Assembly: GCF_030527935.1 (NCBI RefSeq)
Contig: NZ_JAUMZV010000003.1
Span: 1 to 64,000, forward strand
Source: Kingella sp. (in: b-proteobacteria)
Lineage (GTDB): Bacteria > Pseudomonadota > Gammaproteobacteria > Burkholderiales > Neisseriaceae
Direction of reading: 5' to 3'
Length of the DNA stretch: 64,000 bases
The position numbers were made by a program, and so were the translations under genes. The notes below the pieces were generated by a model. The model made no database searches. It saw nothing but the letters and a program-made list of their open reading frames with translations, and had not been told where the DNA came from. The stretch's first letter is position 1. Each line of letters starts with the position of its first letter. This document shows positions 7,655 through 16,223 of this stretch, in pieces.

Positions 7655-7678
7655 AACATTCATCAATGTATGTATAAT
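7655..7678 (+). promoter_or_regulatory. AcrR/MtrR-type operator overlapping the mtrCDE -10 box
   Basis: The minus strand reads TACATACATTGATGAATGTT (7674-7655). The E. coli AcrR operator, from memory, is TACATACATTTGTGAATGTATGTA, so the left arm is identical and the right arm is kept to TGAATGT. TATAAT (7673-7678) is the likely -10 of mtrC, so a bound repressor would cover it. No good -35 is seen. Confidence 0.6.
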
Positions 7679-7794
7679 ACCGCATTTCACTCAACCTTAA
7701 AAGGCAGCCTGAAATCATCGTGTTTTTAGCATCTTGGTTTTTCAGGCTGTCTAAAAATGTTTCCATCATCTCAATCAAAATAGGAAAACGAAGC

Positions 7795-9078
7795 ATGACA
7801 ATCAAACCTTGGCGTATCGCCGTGTTAGCAGCGGCCACCTCGTTGGCATTGGCTGCTTGTGGCGGCAAAGACGGCGCAGCCGCGCAGCAGCAAGGCGCAG
7901 GGCAACAAATGCCTGCCCCCACCGTGAGCGTGGTAACCGTGCAGCCTGAAAATGTATTACTGGAAAACGATTTACCTGGTCGCTTGGAAGCCGTGCGCTC
8001 TGCGCCGATTATTCCGCAAGTTTCAGGCATCGTGAAACGCCGCTTGTTCCAAGAAGGCGACGTGGTTCGCGCGGGGCAGCCTTTGTATCAACTGGATGAT
8101 GCCAGCCATGTTGCCAACCTAGAAAGCGCGCGCGCCAGCCTTGCCAGCGCACAAGCCGCGCTCGCCAAAGCCAACGCCGATGTATCGCGCTATCAGCCTT
8201 TGGTGTCTGCCGATGCCATCAGCAAACAAGAATGGGATGCCGCCCTTGCCGCGCAACGTTCTGCACAAGCGCAAGTGAAATCCGCCAACGCCGCGATTAA
8301 AGCCGCGCAAGTAAACGTGAACCATGCACACATCACCGCGCCGATTTCAGGCGTAATCGGGCAATCGCTGGTAACCGAAGGCGCGTTGGTAACCGCCAAC
8401 AGCACGCAAATGGCGTTGATTACCGAAAACGATTATTTGTATGTGAACATCAAGCAATCCGCCAGCGATATGCTGAAACTGCGCAAACAGCTTGCTGCGG
8501 GCGACCGCGTAGCAAACGAAAGCGTGGAAGTGGGCATCATGCTGGAAGATGGCAGCGAATACCCTCACAAAGCGCGCTTGCTGTTTGCCGATTCCACGGT
8601 GGACGAAAGCACAGGGCAAATCACCATCCGCGCCATCGTGCCCAACCCTGAACACGTTTTGATGAACGGTTTATACGTTCGCGTGAAACTGCCCTTGGCA
8701 GGCGTAACTAACGCCTTTGTTGTGCCGCAACAAGCGGTTACGCGCGGGCAAGCCGACACCGTGCTGGTGGTAAACGCGCAAGGCGGCATGGAGCCGCGCG
8801 TGGTGAAAATCACGGGGCAAAAAGGCACCAACTGGGTAATTAGCGAAGGCTTGAAAGCAGGCGATAAAGTCATCGTGGACGGCACCATGATTGCAGGCAT
8901 GACAGGCGCAAAACAGGTTCAAACCAAAGAATGGCAGCCTGAAAACGCTGCTGCCGCGCAAACCGCGCCCAACGCTGCATCTAGCGCAGCTTCTGCTCCT
9001 GCTGCAATGCCCGCTTCTGCGCCAGTCGAAACAGCCGCTTCCGCTCCCGAAATTCAGGCTTCCTCTGCTGCCAAATAA
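7795..9078 (+). CDS. mtrC: MtrC periplasmic adaptor of RND efflux pump
   Basis: 427 residues. I take the ATG at 7795 (RBS AGGAAAA) because it gives a lipoprotein signal ending L-A-A-C-G (Cys about 22). The protein is a membrane fusion protein: lipoyl halves around 55-85 and 180-215, an alpha-helical hairpin rich in A/Q/N between them, then beta-barrel and membrane-proximal domains. The C-terminal 45 residues form a low-complexity Ala/Pro/Ser tail (AASSAASAPAA). First gene of mtrCDE, 10 bases from mtrD. A DUS-like stretch encodes W-Q-P-E-N before the tail. Confidence 0.95.
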   Translation: MTIKPWRIAVLAAATSLALAACGGKDGAAAQQQGAGQQMPAPTVSVVTVQPENVLLENDLPGRLEAVRSAPIIPQVSGIVKRRLFQEGDVVRAGQPLYQLDDASHVANLESARASLASAQAALAKANADVSRYQPLVSADAISKQEWDAALAAQRSAQAQVKSANAAIKAAQVNVNHAHITAPISGVIGQSLVTEGALVTANSTQMALITENDYLYVNIKQSASDMLKLRKQLAAGDRVANESVEVGIMLEDGSEYPHKARLLFADSTVDESTGQITIRAIVPNPEHVLMNGLYVRVKLPLAGVTNAFVVPQQAVTRGQADTVLVVNAQGGMEPRVVKITGQKGTNWVISEGLKAGDKVIVDGTMIAGMTGAKQVQTKEWQPENAAAAQTAPNAASSAASAPAAMPASAPVETAASAPEIQASSAAK

Positions 9079-9088
9079 GGAATAAAAC

Positions 9089-12000
9089 ATGGCTAAGTTT
9101 TTTATTGATAGACCGATTTTCGCGTGGGTGATTGCGATTTTCATCATGATTGCGGGGGTCATCGGCATTCGCAATCTGCCGATTTCGCAATACCCCAGCG
9201 TGGCATCGCCCACGATTACATTAACCGCTACTTATCCGGGCGCATCAGCGCAAGTGATGGAAGACAGCGTGCTGGCGGTGATTGAACGTAATATGTATGG
9301 CGTGGACGGCTTGGATTACATGACCACTTCCGCCGATTCGTCTGGCTCGGGCAGCGTGTCGCTCACGTTCACGCCCGAAACCAACGAAGATTTGGCGCAA
9401 ATGAACGTGCAAAACAAGCTATCGGAAGTAACCGCGCTCTTGCCCGCTACCGTGCAACAAAACGGGATTATCGTTTCCAAAGCGCGTTCCAACTTCCTGA
9501 TGGTGGTGTTCCTGCAATCGGATACCAAATCATCAGAAGAATTGCTGGACTACGCGCAACGCAACGTTGTGCCCGAGCTGCAACGCATTGACGGCGTGGG
9601 CAATGTGCGCTTGTTTGGTGCGCAACGCGCCATGCGCGTGTGGGTGGACCCTGCCAAGCTCAAAAGCTACAACATCTCGTTTGCCGATGTAACCGCCGCC
9701 ATTTCTGCGCAAAACGCGCAATTATCGGTAGGCGCATTGGGCGATTTGCCCAGCAGCCAAGGGCAACAAATCACCGCCACCATCAGCGCAGAAGGGCAAA
9801 TGAAAACCGCCGAAGAATTTGGCAACATTTTGCTGCGCAGCGACACCAATGGCGCAAACGTTTATTTGAAAGACGTGGCAGAAATTGGCTTAGGCAGCCA
9901 ATCTTATGGTTCATCATCGTATTTGAACGGCAAAAAAGCCGCAGGTATGGCGGTATCGCTGTCTAATTCGGGCAATGCCTTGGCAGCCGCCACCGTGATT
10001 AAAGCCAAAATGAACGAATTGCAAGAGTTTTTCCCGCAAGGCGTGAAATGGTCTGCCCCGTATGACACTTCTACATTCGTATCCCTGTCCATTGAAAAAG
10101 TGGTGGACACGCTGGTGGAAGCGATTGTGTTGGTGTTTATCGTGATGTTTATCTTCCTGCAAAACTTCCGCTACACCTTAATTCCCACCATTGTTGTGCC
10201 GATTTCGCTGCTGGGCGCATTTGCCATGATTTCGTATATGGGTATGTCCATTAACGTGATGACGATGTTTGCCATGGTGCTGGTGATTGGTATTGTGGTG
10301 GACGATGCCATTGTGGTGGTAGAAAACGTGGAACGGATTATGGCGGAAGAAGGATTAAGCCCAAAACAAGCCACCAAAAAAGCGATGACGCAAATTTCAG
10401 GCGCGGTGGTCGGCATTACCGCCGTGTTGGTTTCGGTGTTTGTGCCGCTGTCGCTGTTGAGCGGCGCAGCAGGTAATATTTACCGCCAATTCTCGCTGAC
10501 TATGGTGTTTGCGATTGGCTTCTCCGCTTTCTTGGCATTAACACTCACGCCCGCGCTGTGCGCCACCATGCTTAAACCGATTCCCAAAGGGCATAATCAC
10601 ACCAAAAAAGGCTTCTTCGGCTGGTTTAACCGCGTGTTTAATGCTGGCACGCGCACTTATTCAGGCTGGATTGGCAAAACCTTGCGCAAAGCTGGCGTGA
10701 TGTTTGTGATTTACTTGGCATTGGGCGCGGGCGCATTCGTGTTGATTACGCGCTTGCCCAGCTCGTTTATCCCCAGCGAAGACCAAGGCTTTATTATGAC
10801 CACCGTGCAGTTGCCCACAGGCGCAACCGCCGAGCGCACCGAGAAAACCTTGGCAACGCTCAACCAAGTGGCGCATTCTATGCCCGAAGTCCAAGATGTG
10901 ATTACCGTGTCTGGATTTAGCTTCACAGGCAGCGGTCAAAACATGGGTATGGGCTTTATCATGCTCAAAGACTGGAAAGAGCGCGCAGGCTCAGGCAGCA
11001 CCGCCGATGCGGTGGCTGGCAAAATCACAGGCGCGATGATGAGCGGCGCAATTCAAGACGGCTTTGCGCTAGCGTTGAACCCGCCGCCAATTATGGAATT
11101 GGGTAACGATTCGGGTTTCAGCTTCTATTTGCAAGCGCGTGGCACATACAACCACGAAGAATTGGTTGCCCGCCGCGATGAGTTAATCCAAAAAATGCGC
11201 CAAAACCCTGCCATGTTTGACCCATCAAACGTACGCGCCAGCGGTTTGGACGATGCGCCGCAATTAAAAATTGAGATTGACCGCATGAAAGCGGCTTCTA
11301 ATGGCGTGAGCTTTGCCAGCATTCGCAGCGTATTGGGCACCGCCTTATCGTCCACTTATGTCAACGACTTCCCCAACAATGGGCGTTTGCAGCGCGTGAT
11401 TGTGCAAGCATCAGCCAAATCGCGGATGCAGCCTGAAGACATCTTGGCGTTAACCGTGCCTGCGGGCAATGGCACGCTGATTCCGCTGTCGTCTTTTGCC
11501 ACCGCCAAATGGGAAAAAGGCGTGGAGCAAAGCGAACGCTTCAACGGCTATCCTGCCATGCAGATTACAGGTGCGCCTGCTGCGGGCAAATCCACAGGCG
11601 AAGCAATGGCAAAAGTGCAAAAAATGGTGAACGACTTACAAGGCAATTACAGCTTGGAATGGGCAGGTCAATCCCGCGAAGAAGCCAAAGGCACATCGCA
11701 ACAAAACATGATTTACGCGCTGGCAGCGGTTGCCGTGTTCTTGGCATTGGCTGCGCTGTATGAAAGCTGGTCTATTCCGTTTTCGGTGCTGTTGGTTGTG
11801 CCGCTGGGGATTTTGGGCGTAGGCTTGGGCGCAATCATTCGCAGTTACAGCAATGACGTGTATTTCACGGTGGGCATGATTACGGTAATGGGTTTGAGCG
11901 CGAAAAACGCCATTCTGATTATTGAGTTTGCCCAAGACTTGCACAACGCGGGCAAATCCATTGCCGAATCGGCATTACGCGCCGCTAAATTGCGTTTCCG

Positions 12001-12280
12001 CCCCATTTTGATGACTTCGTTTGCGTTTATCTTGGGCGTGGTGCCGATGTATATCGCCACGGGGGCATCATCTGCCAGCCAACGCGCGATTGGCACGGCA
12101 GTATTCTGGGGTATGCTGGTGGGCACGTTCCTATCGGTGTTCCTTGTGCCGATGTTCTATATCATCGTGAACCTTGTTGTCCGCTTCTTTACAGGCGGCA
12201 AGCAACCGCCCGTTCAAGGCGAGTTGGATTTGTTTGACGATGAAGAAGACATTGATGCCCAAGCATTCAGCAAGCATTAA
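9089..12280 (+). CDS. mtrD: MtrD inner-membrane RND multidrug transporter
   Basis: 1063 residues, the HAE1 family length. It uses the proton gradient to export hydrophobic drugs, dyes, bile salts and antimicrobial peptides through MtrC and MtrE. It starts MAKFFIDRPIFAWVIAI; the proton-relay aspartates are visible in VIGIVVDDAIVVVEN (about 405-410), with GLSAKNAILIIEFA in the second half. Twelve membrane helices and two large periplasmic loops are expected and present. RBS AAGGAAT. A 16-bp perfect DUS hairpin lies between it and mtrE. Confidence 0.97.
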   Translation: MAKFFIDRPIFAWVIAIFIMIAGVIGIRNLPISQYPSVASPTITLTATYPGASAQVMEDSVLAVIERNMYGVDGLDYMTTSADSSGSGSVSLTFTPETNEDLAQMNVQNKLSEVTALLPATVQQNGIIVSKARSNFLMVVFLQSDTKSSEELLDYAQRNVVPELQRIDGVGNVRLFGAQRAMRVWVDPAKLKSYNISFADVTAAISAQNAQLSVGALGDLPSSQGQQITATISAEGQMKTAEEFGNILLRSDTNGANVYLKDVAEIGLGSQSYGSSSYLNGKKAAGMAVSLSNSGNALAAATVIKAKMNELQEFFPQGVKWSAPYDTSTFVSLSIEKVVDTLVEAIVLVFIVMFIFLQNFRYTLIPTIVVPISLLGAFAMISYMGMSINVMTMFAMVLVIGIVVDDAIVVVENVERIMAEEGLSPKQATKKAMTQISGAVVGITAVLVSVFVPLSLLSGAAGNIYRQFSLTMVFAIGFSAFLALTLTPALCATMLKPIPKGHNHTKKGFFGWFNRVFNAGTRTYSGWIGKTLRKAGVMFVIYLALGAGAFVLITRLPSSFIPSEDQGFIMTTVQLPTGATAERTEKTLATLNQVAHSMPEVQDVITVSGFSFTGSGQNMGMGFIMLKDWKERAGSGSTADAVAGKITGAMMSGAIQDGFALALNPPPIMELGNDSGFSFYLQARGTYNHEELVARRDELIQKMRQNPAMFDPSNVRASGLDDAPQLKIEIDRMKAASNGVSFASIRSVLGTALSSTYVNDFPNNGRLQRVIVQASAKSRMQPEDILALTVPAGNGTLIPLSSFATAKWEKGVEQSERFNGYPAMQITGAPAAGKSTGEAMAKVQKMVNDLQGNYSLEWAGQSREEAKGTSQQNMIYALAAVAVFLALAALYESWSIPFSVLLVVPLGILGVGLGAIIRSYSNDVYFTVGMITVMGLSAKNAILIIEFAQDLHNAGKSIAESALRAAKLRFRPILMTSFAFILGVVPMYIATGASSASQRAIGTAVFWGMLVGTFLSVFLVPMFYIIVNLVVRFFTGGKQPPVQGELDLFDDEEDIDAQAFSKH

Positions 12281-12283
12281 ATC

Positions 12284-12331
12284 GGTTTTCAGGCTGCCTA
12301 AAATAGGTATAGCATAGGCAGCCTGAAAACC
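12284..12331 (+). terminator. perfect inverted DUS pair inside mtrCDE
   Basis: GGTTTTCAGGCTGCCT (12284-12299) pairs over 16 bp with AGGCAGCCTGAAAACC (12316-12331). It lies in the 68-bp mtrD-mtrE gap without a T run, so it is more likely a pause, RNA-stability or partial attenuation site than a full terminator. Confidence 0.5.
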
Positions 12332-12348
12332 ATTCTGTAAGGAAAATT

Positions 12349-13815
12349 ATGAAAACTGTGTTTAAACATCCATTGACTGCGGTTGCCGTAAGCGTTGCCC
12401 TATCCGCTTGCAACCTTGCGCCCAAATACGAAAAACCCAATGTTGCGCTGCCATCCGACACCTTTAAATACGATAGCCAACGCAACAGCGACCAAGCTAT
12501 TCAGGCTGCATCATTGGGCTGGCAAGACTATTTTGCCGACCCGCGCTTGCACGCCTTGATTGAAATCGCGTTGAAAAACAACACCGATTTGCGCACCGCT
12601 AATTTGAACGTGGAGCAAGTCCGCGCTCAATACGCGATTACCCGCTCATCGCAATTCCCCAGCTTGGGCAGCAACGCAGGCGCAAGCCGCAGCCGTGGCG
12701 ATGTGGAAAGCTACAACGCAGGCTTGGGCATTTCTGCGTTTGAATTGGATTTGTGGGGGCGCGTGCGCAACAGCAGCCAAGCCGCGCTGCAACAATATTT
12801 CAGCACCGCCGCCAGCCGCGATGCCACGCATCTAAGCCTGATTGCCAGCGTTGCCAAAGCCTATTTCAACGAACAATACGCCACCGCCGCGATGGCGTTA
12901 TCCGAGAAAACCTTGGCGAGCTACCAAAAAACCTACGATTTGGCGAAAGTGCGCCACAAAGCAGGCGTGATTTCCGCGCTGGATTTGCGCTCGCAAGAAG
13001 CGATGATTGAAAACGCCAAAGCCAACTACGCCGCCGCCGTGCGCAGCCGCGAACAAGCGCGCAACGCTTTGGAATTGCTGATTAGCCAAAAAATCCCCGA
13101 AGACTTGCCTGCACCGTTGGCATTGAACCAACAGTTTAAAATCCGCAACTTGCCCGCAGGCTTGCCATCCGATTTGCTGCTCAATCGCCCCGACATCATT
13201 GCGGCAGAACACACGCTCAAAGCCGCCAACGCCAACATCGGCGTGGCACGCGCCGCGTTCTTCCCCACCATCAGCCTAACCAGCACTTTGGGCTTTGGCA
13301 GCAATCAGCTGAGCAATTTGTTTAACTCATCCAATAAAACATGGTCTTACGGCGGCAATCTGTCGTTGCCTATTTTTGACTGGGGGCAACGCCGCAACCA
13401 GTTGAAAGTGAGCAAAATTGAGCAAGAAAAAGCCGTGGTTGCCTACGAAGCCGCTGTGGAAAGCGCGTTCCGCGATGTGGCTGATGCGCTGATTGCCCGC
13501 GCCGCGATGAACACGCAATATGATTCCAACTTGGCGCAACAAAAAGCCTACAACGAGCGTTTGCGCTTAACCAACCTGCGCTACAAACACGGCGTTGCCA
13601 GCGCGTTGGATTTGCTGGACGCGCAACGCAGCAGCTATTCGGCGGATACATCCGTGTTGTCCACCCAGTTGAGCTTGCTGGAAAACTTGGCGGATTTGTA
13701 TAAAGCCTTGGGCGGCGGTTTGAAACGTTATTCAACCGATGATGCCACCACCCAGCAAGAAATCAACGCGGTGAAAACCGCCACACAAGCGAGCGCACCC
13801 GCCGCAGCCCAATAA
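12349..13815 (+). CDS. mtrE: MtrE outer-membrane channel of RND efflux pump
   Basis: 488 residues of the NodT/TolC family, lipid-anchored. The signal peptide ends A-L-S-A-C at Cys21. Two outer-membrane efflux repeats are visible, each with long helices; FELDLWGRVRNSSQAA near 130 and LPIFDWGQRRNQLK near 345 are family landmarks. It forms the trimeric exit duct for MtrCD. RBS AAGGAAA. It is followed by a DUS-pair terminator, so it closes the operon. The last 25 residues are low-complexity T/A-rich. Confidence 0.95.
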   Translation: MKTVFKHPLTAVAVSVALSACNLAPKYEKPNVALPSDTFKYDSQRNSDQAIQAASLGWQDYFADPRLHALIEIALKNNTDLRTANLNVEQVRAQYAITRSSQFPSLGSNAGASRSRGDVESYNAGLGISAFELDLWGRVRNSSQAALQQYFSTAASRDATHLSLIASVAKAYFNEQYATAAMALSEKTLASYQKTYDLAKVRHKAGVISALDLRSQEAMIENAKANYAAAVRSREQARNALELLISQKIPEDLPAPLALNQQFKIRNLPAGLPSDLLLNRPDIIAAEHTLKAANANIGVARAAFFPTISLTSTLGFGSNQLSNLFNSSNKTWSYGGNLSLPIFDWGQRRNQLKVSKIEQEKAVVAYEAAVESAFRDVADALIARAAMNTQYDSNLAQQKAYNERLRLTNLRYKHGVASALDLLDAQRSSYSADTSVLSTQLSLLENLADLYKALGGGLKRYSTDDATTQQEINAVKTATQASAPAAAQ

Positions 13816-13829
13816 TCTTGCCCAGCAAA

Positions 13830-13868
13830 AGGCAGCCTGAAAACGGGTTTGATGTTTTCAGGCTGCCT
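13830..13868 (+). terminator. inverted-DUS terminator of mtrCDE
   Basis: AGGCAGCCTGAAAAC (13830-13844) pairs with GTTTTCAGGCTGCCT (13854-13868). Confidence 0.7.
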
Positions 13869-14125
13869 ATTTTGTGTGGCGGCATGGCTGGTGCGTTGTC
13901 TTGTTGCGTTGCGGGTTGAATAGCTGAAACCGATGTTTGGCGTTGCTTATATTCATTACTACGGCAGCCTGAAAAACGATTGAGCGCAGCCATCCATTCG
14001 TTAAACAAACATCAGCCCGCTCCATAAGTAAGGCAGCCTGAAACACAGCCCAACACAACCCATCTTCCATCCATAGGCAGCCTGAAACATCAGCCCCCTT
14101 TTCAGGCTGCCCCACCCTACTCCCT

Positions 14126-14350
14126 TGGCAATAGCCGAGTTCGCAGCGCGGTTGGCCGGTTCCGCGGATGATTGGGCGTTGGAGCAGGCGCACCTGTTCG
14201 GGCTGGCCAGGCACGGCATAAGTGCTGACAACGCCGATAACGTGCGCCAACGCAAAGCAGCCTGCACCCTAATGACAAGCAGCAGCATCACAACAAGGAT
14301 AATACCAAGGGGGTTGGTCAGGCGGGCGGGCATATTGGGCATGGTGCTCA
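14126..14350 (-). pseudogene. frameshifted remnant of small membrane protein gene
   Basis: An ATG at 14350 begins MSTMPNMPARLTNPLG followed by a hydrophobic helix (IILVVMLLLVI). Near the DUS-like word at 14255-14266 the plausible coding frame changes: the shifted frame reads HVIGVVSTYAVPGQPEQ and continues in good-looking codons toward about 14112. Neither frame alone gives a sensible protein, so I read this as a broken two-part gene. No family recognised; it could instead be non-coding. Confidence 0.3.
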
Positions 14351-14358
14351 TGAAATAT

Positions 14359-14407
14359 TGCAGGCTGCCCGATAATACACGAATCTATCGCTTTCGGGCA
14401 GCCTGCA
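14359..14407 (-). terminator. inverted foreign-dialect DUS terminator
   Basis: TGCAGGCTGCCCGA (from 14359) and TCGGGCAGCCTGCA (to 14407) form an inverted pair just past the stop of the GH16-like gene. It has the same role as resident DUS pairs but uses the core GCAGCCTGCA instead of GCAGCCTGAA. Confidence 0.65.
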
Positions 14408-14421
14408 TGGGATGTCATTTG

Positions 14422-15747
14422 TTATTTATAGTACAGCCGCACATAGTCAATCTGCGTGGTCTGCATCGGGAACGGCTCGCTGAGGGACGGCGGGTCCAGA
14501 TTGTCTTCCCATTCCACATAATCGTTCAAAACGAAATGCCATTTGTCGTTTCGGAGCACTTGGTTGACCAAATCAGGATCGATTTGCAGTTTGGTGTAGT
14601 CCTCGTCGGGCATGGTGGAACCGTATGTGCCGTCCGGCGTGAAACTGCGGTAGTCGGTCACATCGACCGTGCTGGAATCGTTCACGCGGTAATGGTGCAC
14701 GGGAATCAGCTTGCCGTCCATGTAATAACGGATTTTGGTGCCATCATATTCGATGGCCCAAACATGCCAATCATGCGTCAGCCAAGAGGAACGGTTGCGG
14801 ATACGGTTTTCCAAGCGATGCACGAATACGCGCGTGCGCCATTCTTTGCCCTCCGTGCTATAATAGCAGCTGACGCTGGATGCAGGGAAGGCATAATCCG
14901 GCATGGCGGAGAACCATTCCAGAATCAGCAGCGAACCATAAGGCGCACTACCGCCGCCAGGGGTTTTGCAGGTGCGGATGCTGTCTTCGTTTTTATGTTT
15001 GTTCAGCCAAAGCGCAGTGCGCATGCCGCGCAGCCCGTTCCAATTCATTTTGGCGCGGACTTCGGCACGGAACGGGCGGCTTGCATCCACCATGCCGATG
15101 GTTTCCAGCCGGCCGCTGGAATATTGGGTGACTTTTCCCGCCGGACATACGTCAGAGGTGGCGTTGCTGTCGTTCAAGGGGTCTCCTTCTTTATCAACGC
15201 AGTGGCGGCGCGTGGTCAATTGGGCATAATCGCCGGCCACGAAAGAGATGTTGTCCGACAGGTAGGACAGATAACTGTGCAAATGATTGCGGATTTCTTT
15301 GCTTTCCCAATCGTCAGGCACGCGCCCTTCCTTGAATTCATAGCATTTCGCGCTCCGCCATTGCCCGGATTCATCGGTCGGATGTTCGCAGCCGTTTGCG
15401 GAAGGTGTGGGTGTGGGTACTGGCGCTGGGGACGGCGTCGGTGAAGGGGTGGGTACGGGACTTGGCGCCAGTGTCGGATTAGGCGTCGGCGTTGGAGTAG
15501 GTGCGGGACTTGGTGACGGTGTCGGATTAGGTGTCGGCACTGGAGCAGGCGCAGGACTTGGGGCAGGTGCAGGCGTTTGTGCGGAAATGTATTGTTTCGC
15601 ATAGTTATTGTTATTGGAAGATGAGCCGGAGGTTGAGTTGACCGTGGCCAAGCCTTTTGCTGTGCCCAGACCTGATTTTTCGTCTTTATTGCAGCCTGCG
15701 GTAAGTGCTGCCAAGCACATCACCACCAATAATTTTCTCGCATACAT
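14422..15747 (-). CDS. secreted lipoprotein with GH16-like beta-sandwich domain
   Basis: 441 residues from the ATG at 15747 (RBS AGAAAG), which gives a lipoprotein signal ending L-T-A-G-C. Residues about 50-110 are a Pro-Thr-Pro-Ser repeat linker, a flexible surface spacer. The rest resembles the GH16/concanavalin-like fold: WHVWAIEYDGTKIRYYMDG matches the conserved WHxYAIEWxxxxIRWYVDG block and the C-terminus IDYVRLYY the GH16 last strand. At the catalytic site the usual E-I-D-x-x-E appears as S-L-L-I-L-E, so the nucleophile and helper Asp are missing; it may be a glycan-binding protein or dead enzyme. Sits in the DUS-dialect island. Confidence 0.7.
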   Translation of the reverse strand: MYARKLLVVMCLAALTAGCNKDEKSGLGTAKGLATVNSTSGSSSNNNNYAKQYISAQTPAPAPSPAPAPVPTPNPTPSPSPAPTPTPTPNPTLAPSPVPTPSPTPSPAPVPTPTPSANGCEHPTDESGQWRSAKCYEFKEGRVPDDWESKEIRNHLHSYLSYLSDNISFVAGDYAQLTTRRHCVDKEGDPLNDSNATSDVCPAGKVTQYSSGRLETIGMVDASRPFRAEVRAKMNWNGLRGMRTALWLNKHKNEDSIRTCKTPGGGSAPYGSLLILEWFSAMPDYAFPASSVSCYYSTEGKEWRTRVFVHRLENRIRNRSSWLTHDWHVWAIEYDGTKIRYYMDGKLIPVHHYRVNDSSTVDVTDYRSFTPDGTYGSTMPDEDYTKLQIDPDLVNQVLRNDKWHFVLNDYVEWEDNLDPPSLSEPFPMQTTQIDYVRLYYK

Positions 15748-15801
15748 TCGTTTGAACTTTCTGGCAAAAATTGATTTATCAGCTGAATGAAAACTCAATA
15801 T

Positions 15802-16216
15802 CTACACATTCTCATTCAACACCAATGCAAGCATGGCCATACGCGCAAATACGCCGTTTTGTGCTTGTTCAAAGTAATAAGCATGCGGCGTGCCATCTAC
15901 GTCGGGCGCAATTTCGTCCACGCGCGGCAGGGGGTGCAGCACACGCAGATTGGGTTTGGCATTGGCCAAAGTGGCGGCATGCAGGTTGAATTTGCCTTGG
16001 ATTTTGGCGAATTCCACGTCATCGAAGCGTTCGCGCTGCACGCGGGCCATATACAGGATATCTGCCCATTCCGCCGCACTTTCCAAATTGGGCAGTATCT
16101 GCCATTTTGCGCCGGCTTCGTCCAGTTCTTCGGTAATGTATTCGGGCATGGCCAGGCTGGGCGGCGACACAAATGCAAATTCGCAGCCGAAGCGTTTTAA
16201 GGCTTGCGCCAGCGAA
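15802..16216 (-). pseudogene. pyrB: 3' fragment of aspartate carbamoyltransferase gene
   Basis: The reading frame holds the C-terminal about 135 residues of PyrB (a full enzyme has about 306): SLAQALKRFGCEFAF, SPPSLAMPEYI, LYMARVQRER, LHPLPRVDEIA and the ending LALVLNENV. Similarity stops abruptly at S-L-A-Q, about six bases before the dusC start codon, with unrelated W-F upstream in frame, and no start codon or first domain exists. The carbamoyl-phosphate site residues of the N-terminal domain are absent, so it cannot work alone. It marks the right edge of the foreign island. A complete pyrB elsewhere in the genome is expected but not visible here. Confidence 0.88.
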
Positions 16217-16223
16217 AACCACC

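Larger units (their letters stand above)
13869..14421. other. gene-poor junction between mtrE and foreign island
   Basis: The first 240 bases carry resident-type DUS (near 13961, 14030, 14075 and 14100). After about 14113 the resident DUS stops, base composition shifts (more CCGG, GGCC, CGCGG), and different uptake words appear: AAGCAGCCTGCA at 14255-14266 and GGGCAGCCTGCA at 14359-14370 (complement) and 14396-14407. The point of change is the likely left edge of the island that ends near 16222. Confidence 0.6.

Noticed and set aside
14125..15444. Long plus-strand reading frame (439 codons) opposite the GH16-like gene
   Set aside because: It has no RBS and is rich in His/Arg/Ala typical of a reverse-strand shadow; the minus-strand frame has a lipoprotein signal, linker and fold.
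15400..15600. Short tandem repeats considered as a CRISPR or satellite
   Set aside because: The period is that of Pro-Thr/Pro-Ser codons and the frame is open; it is the linker of a lipoprotein.
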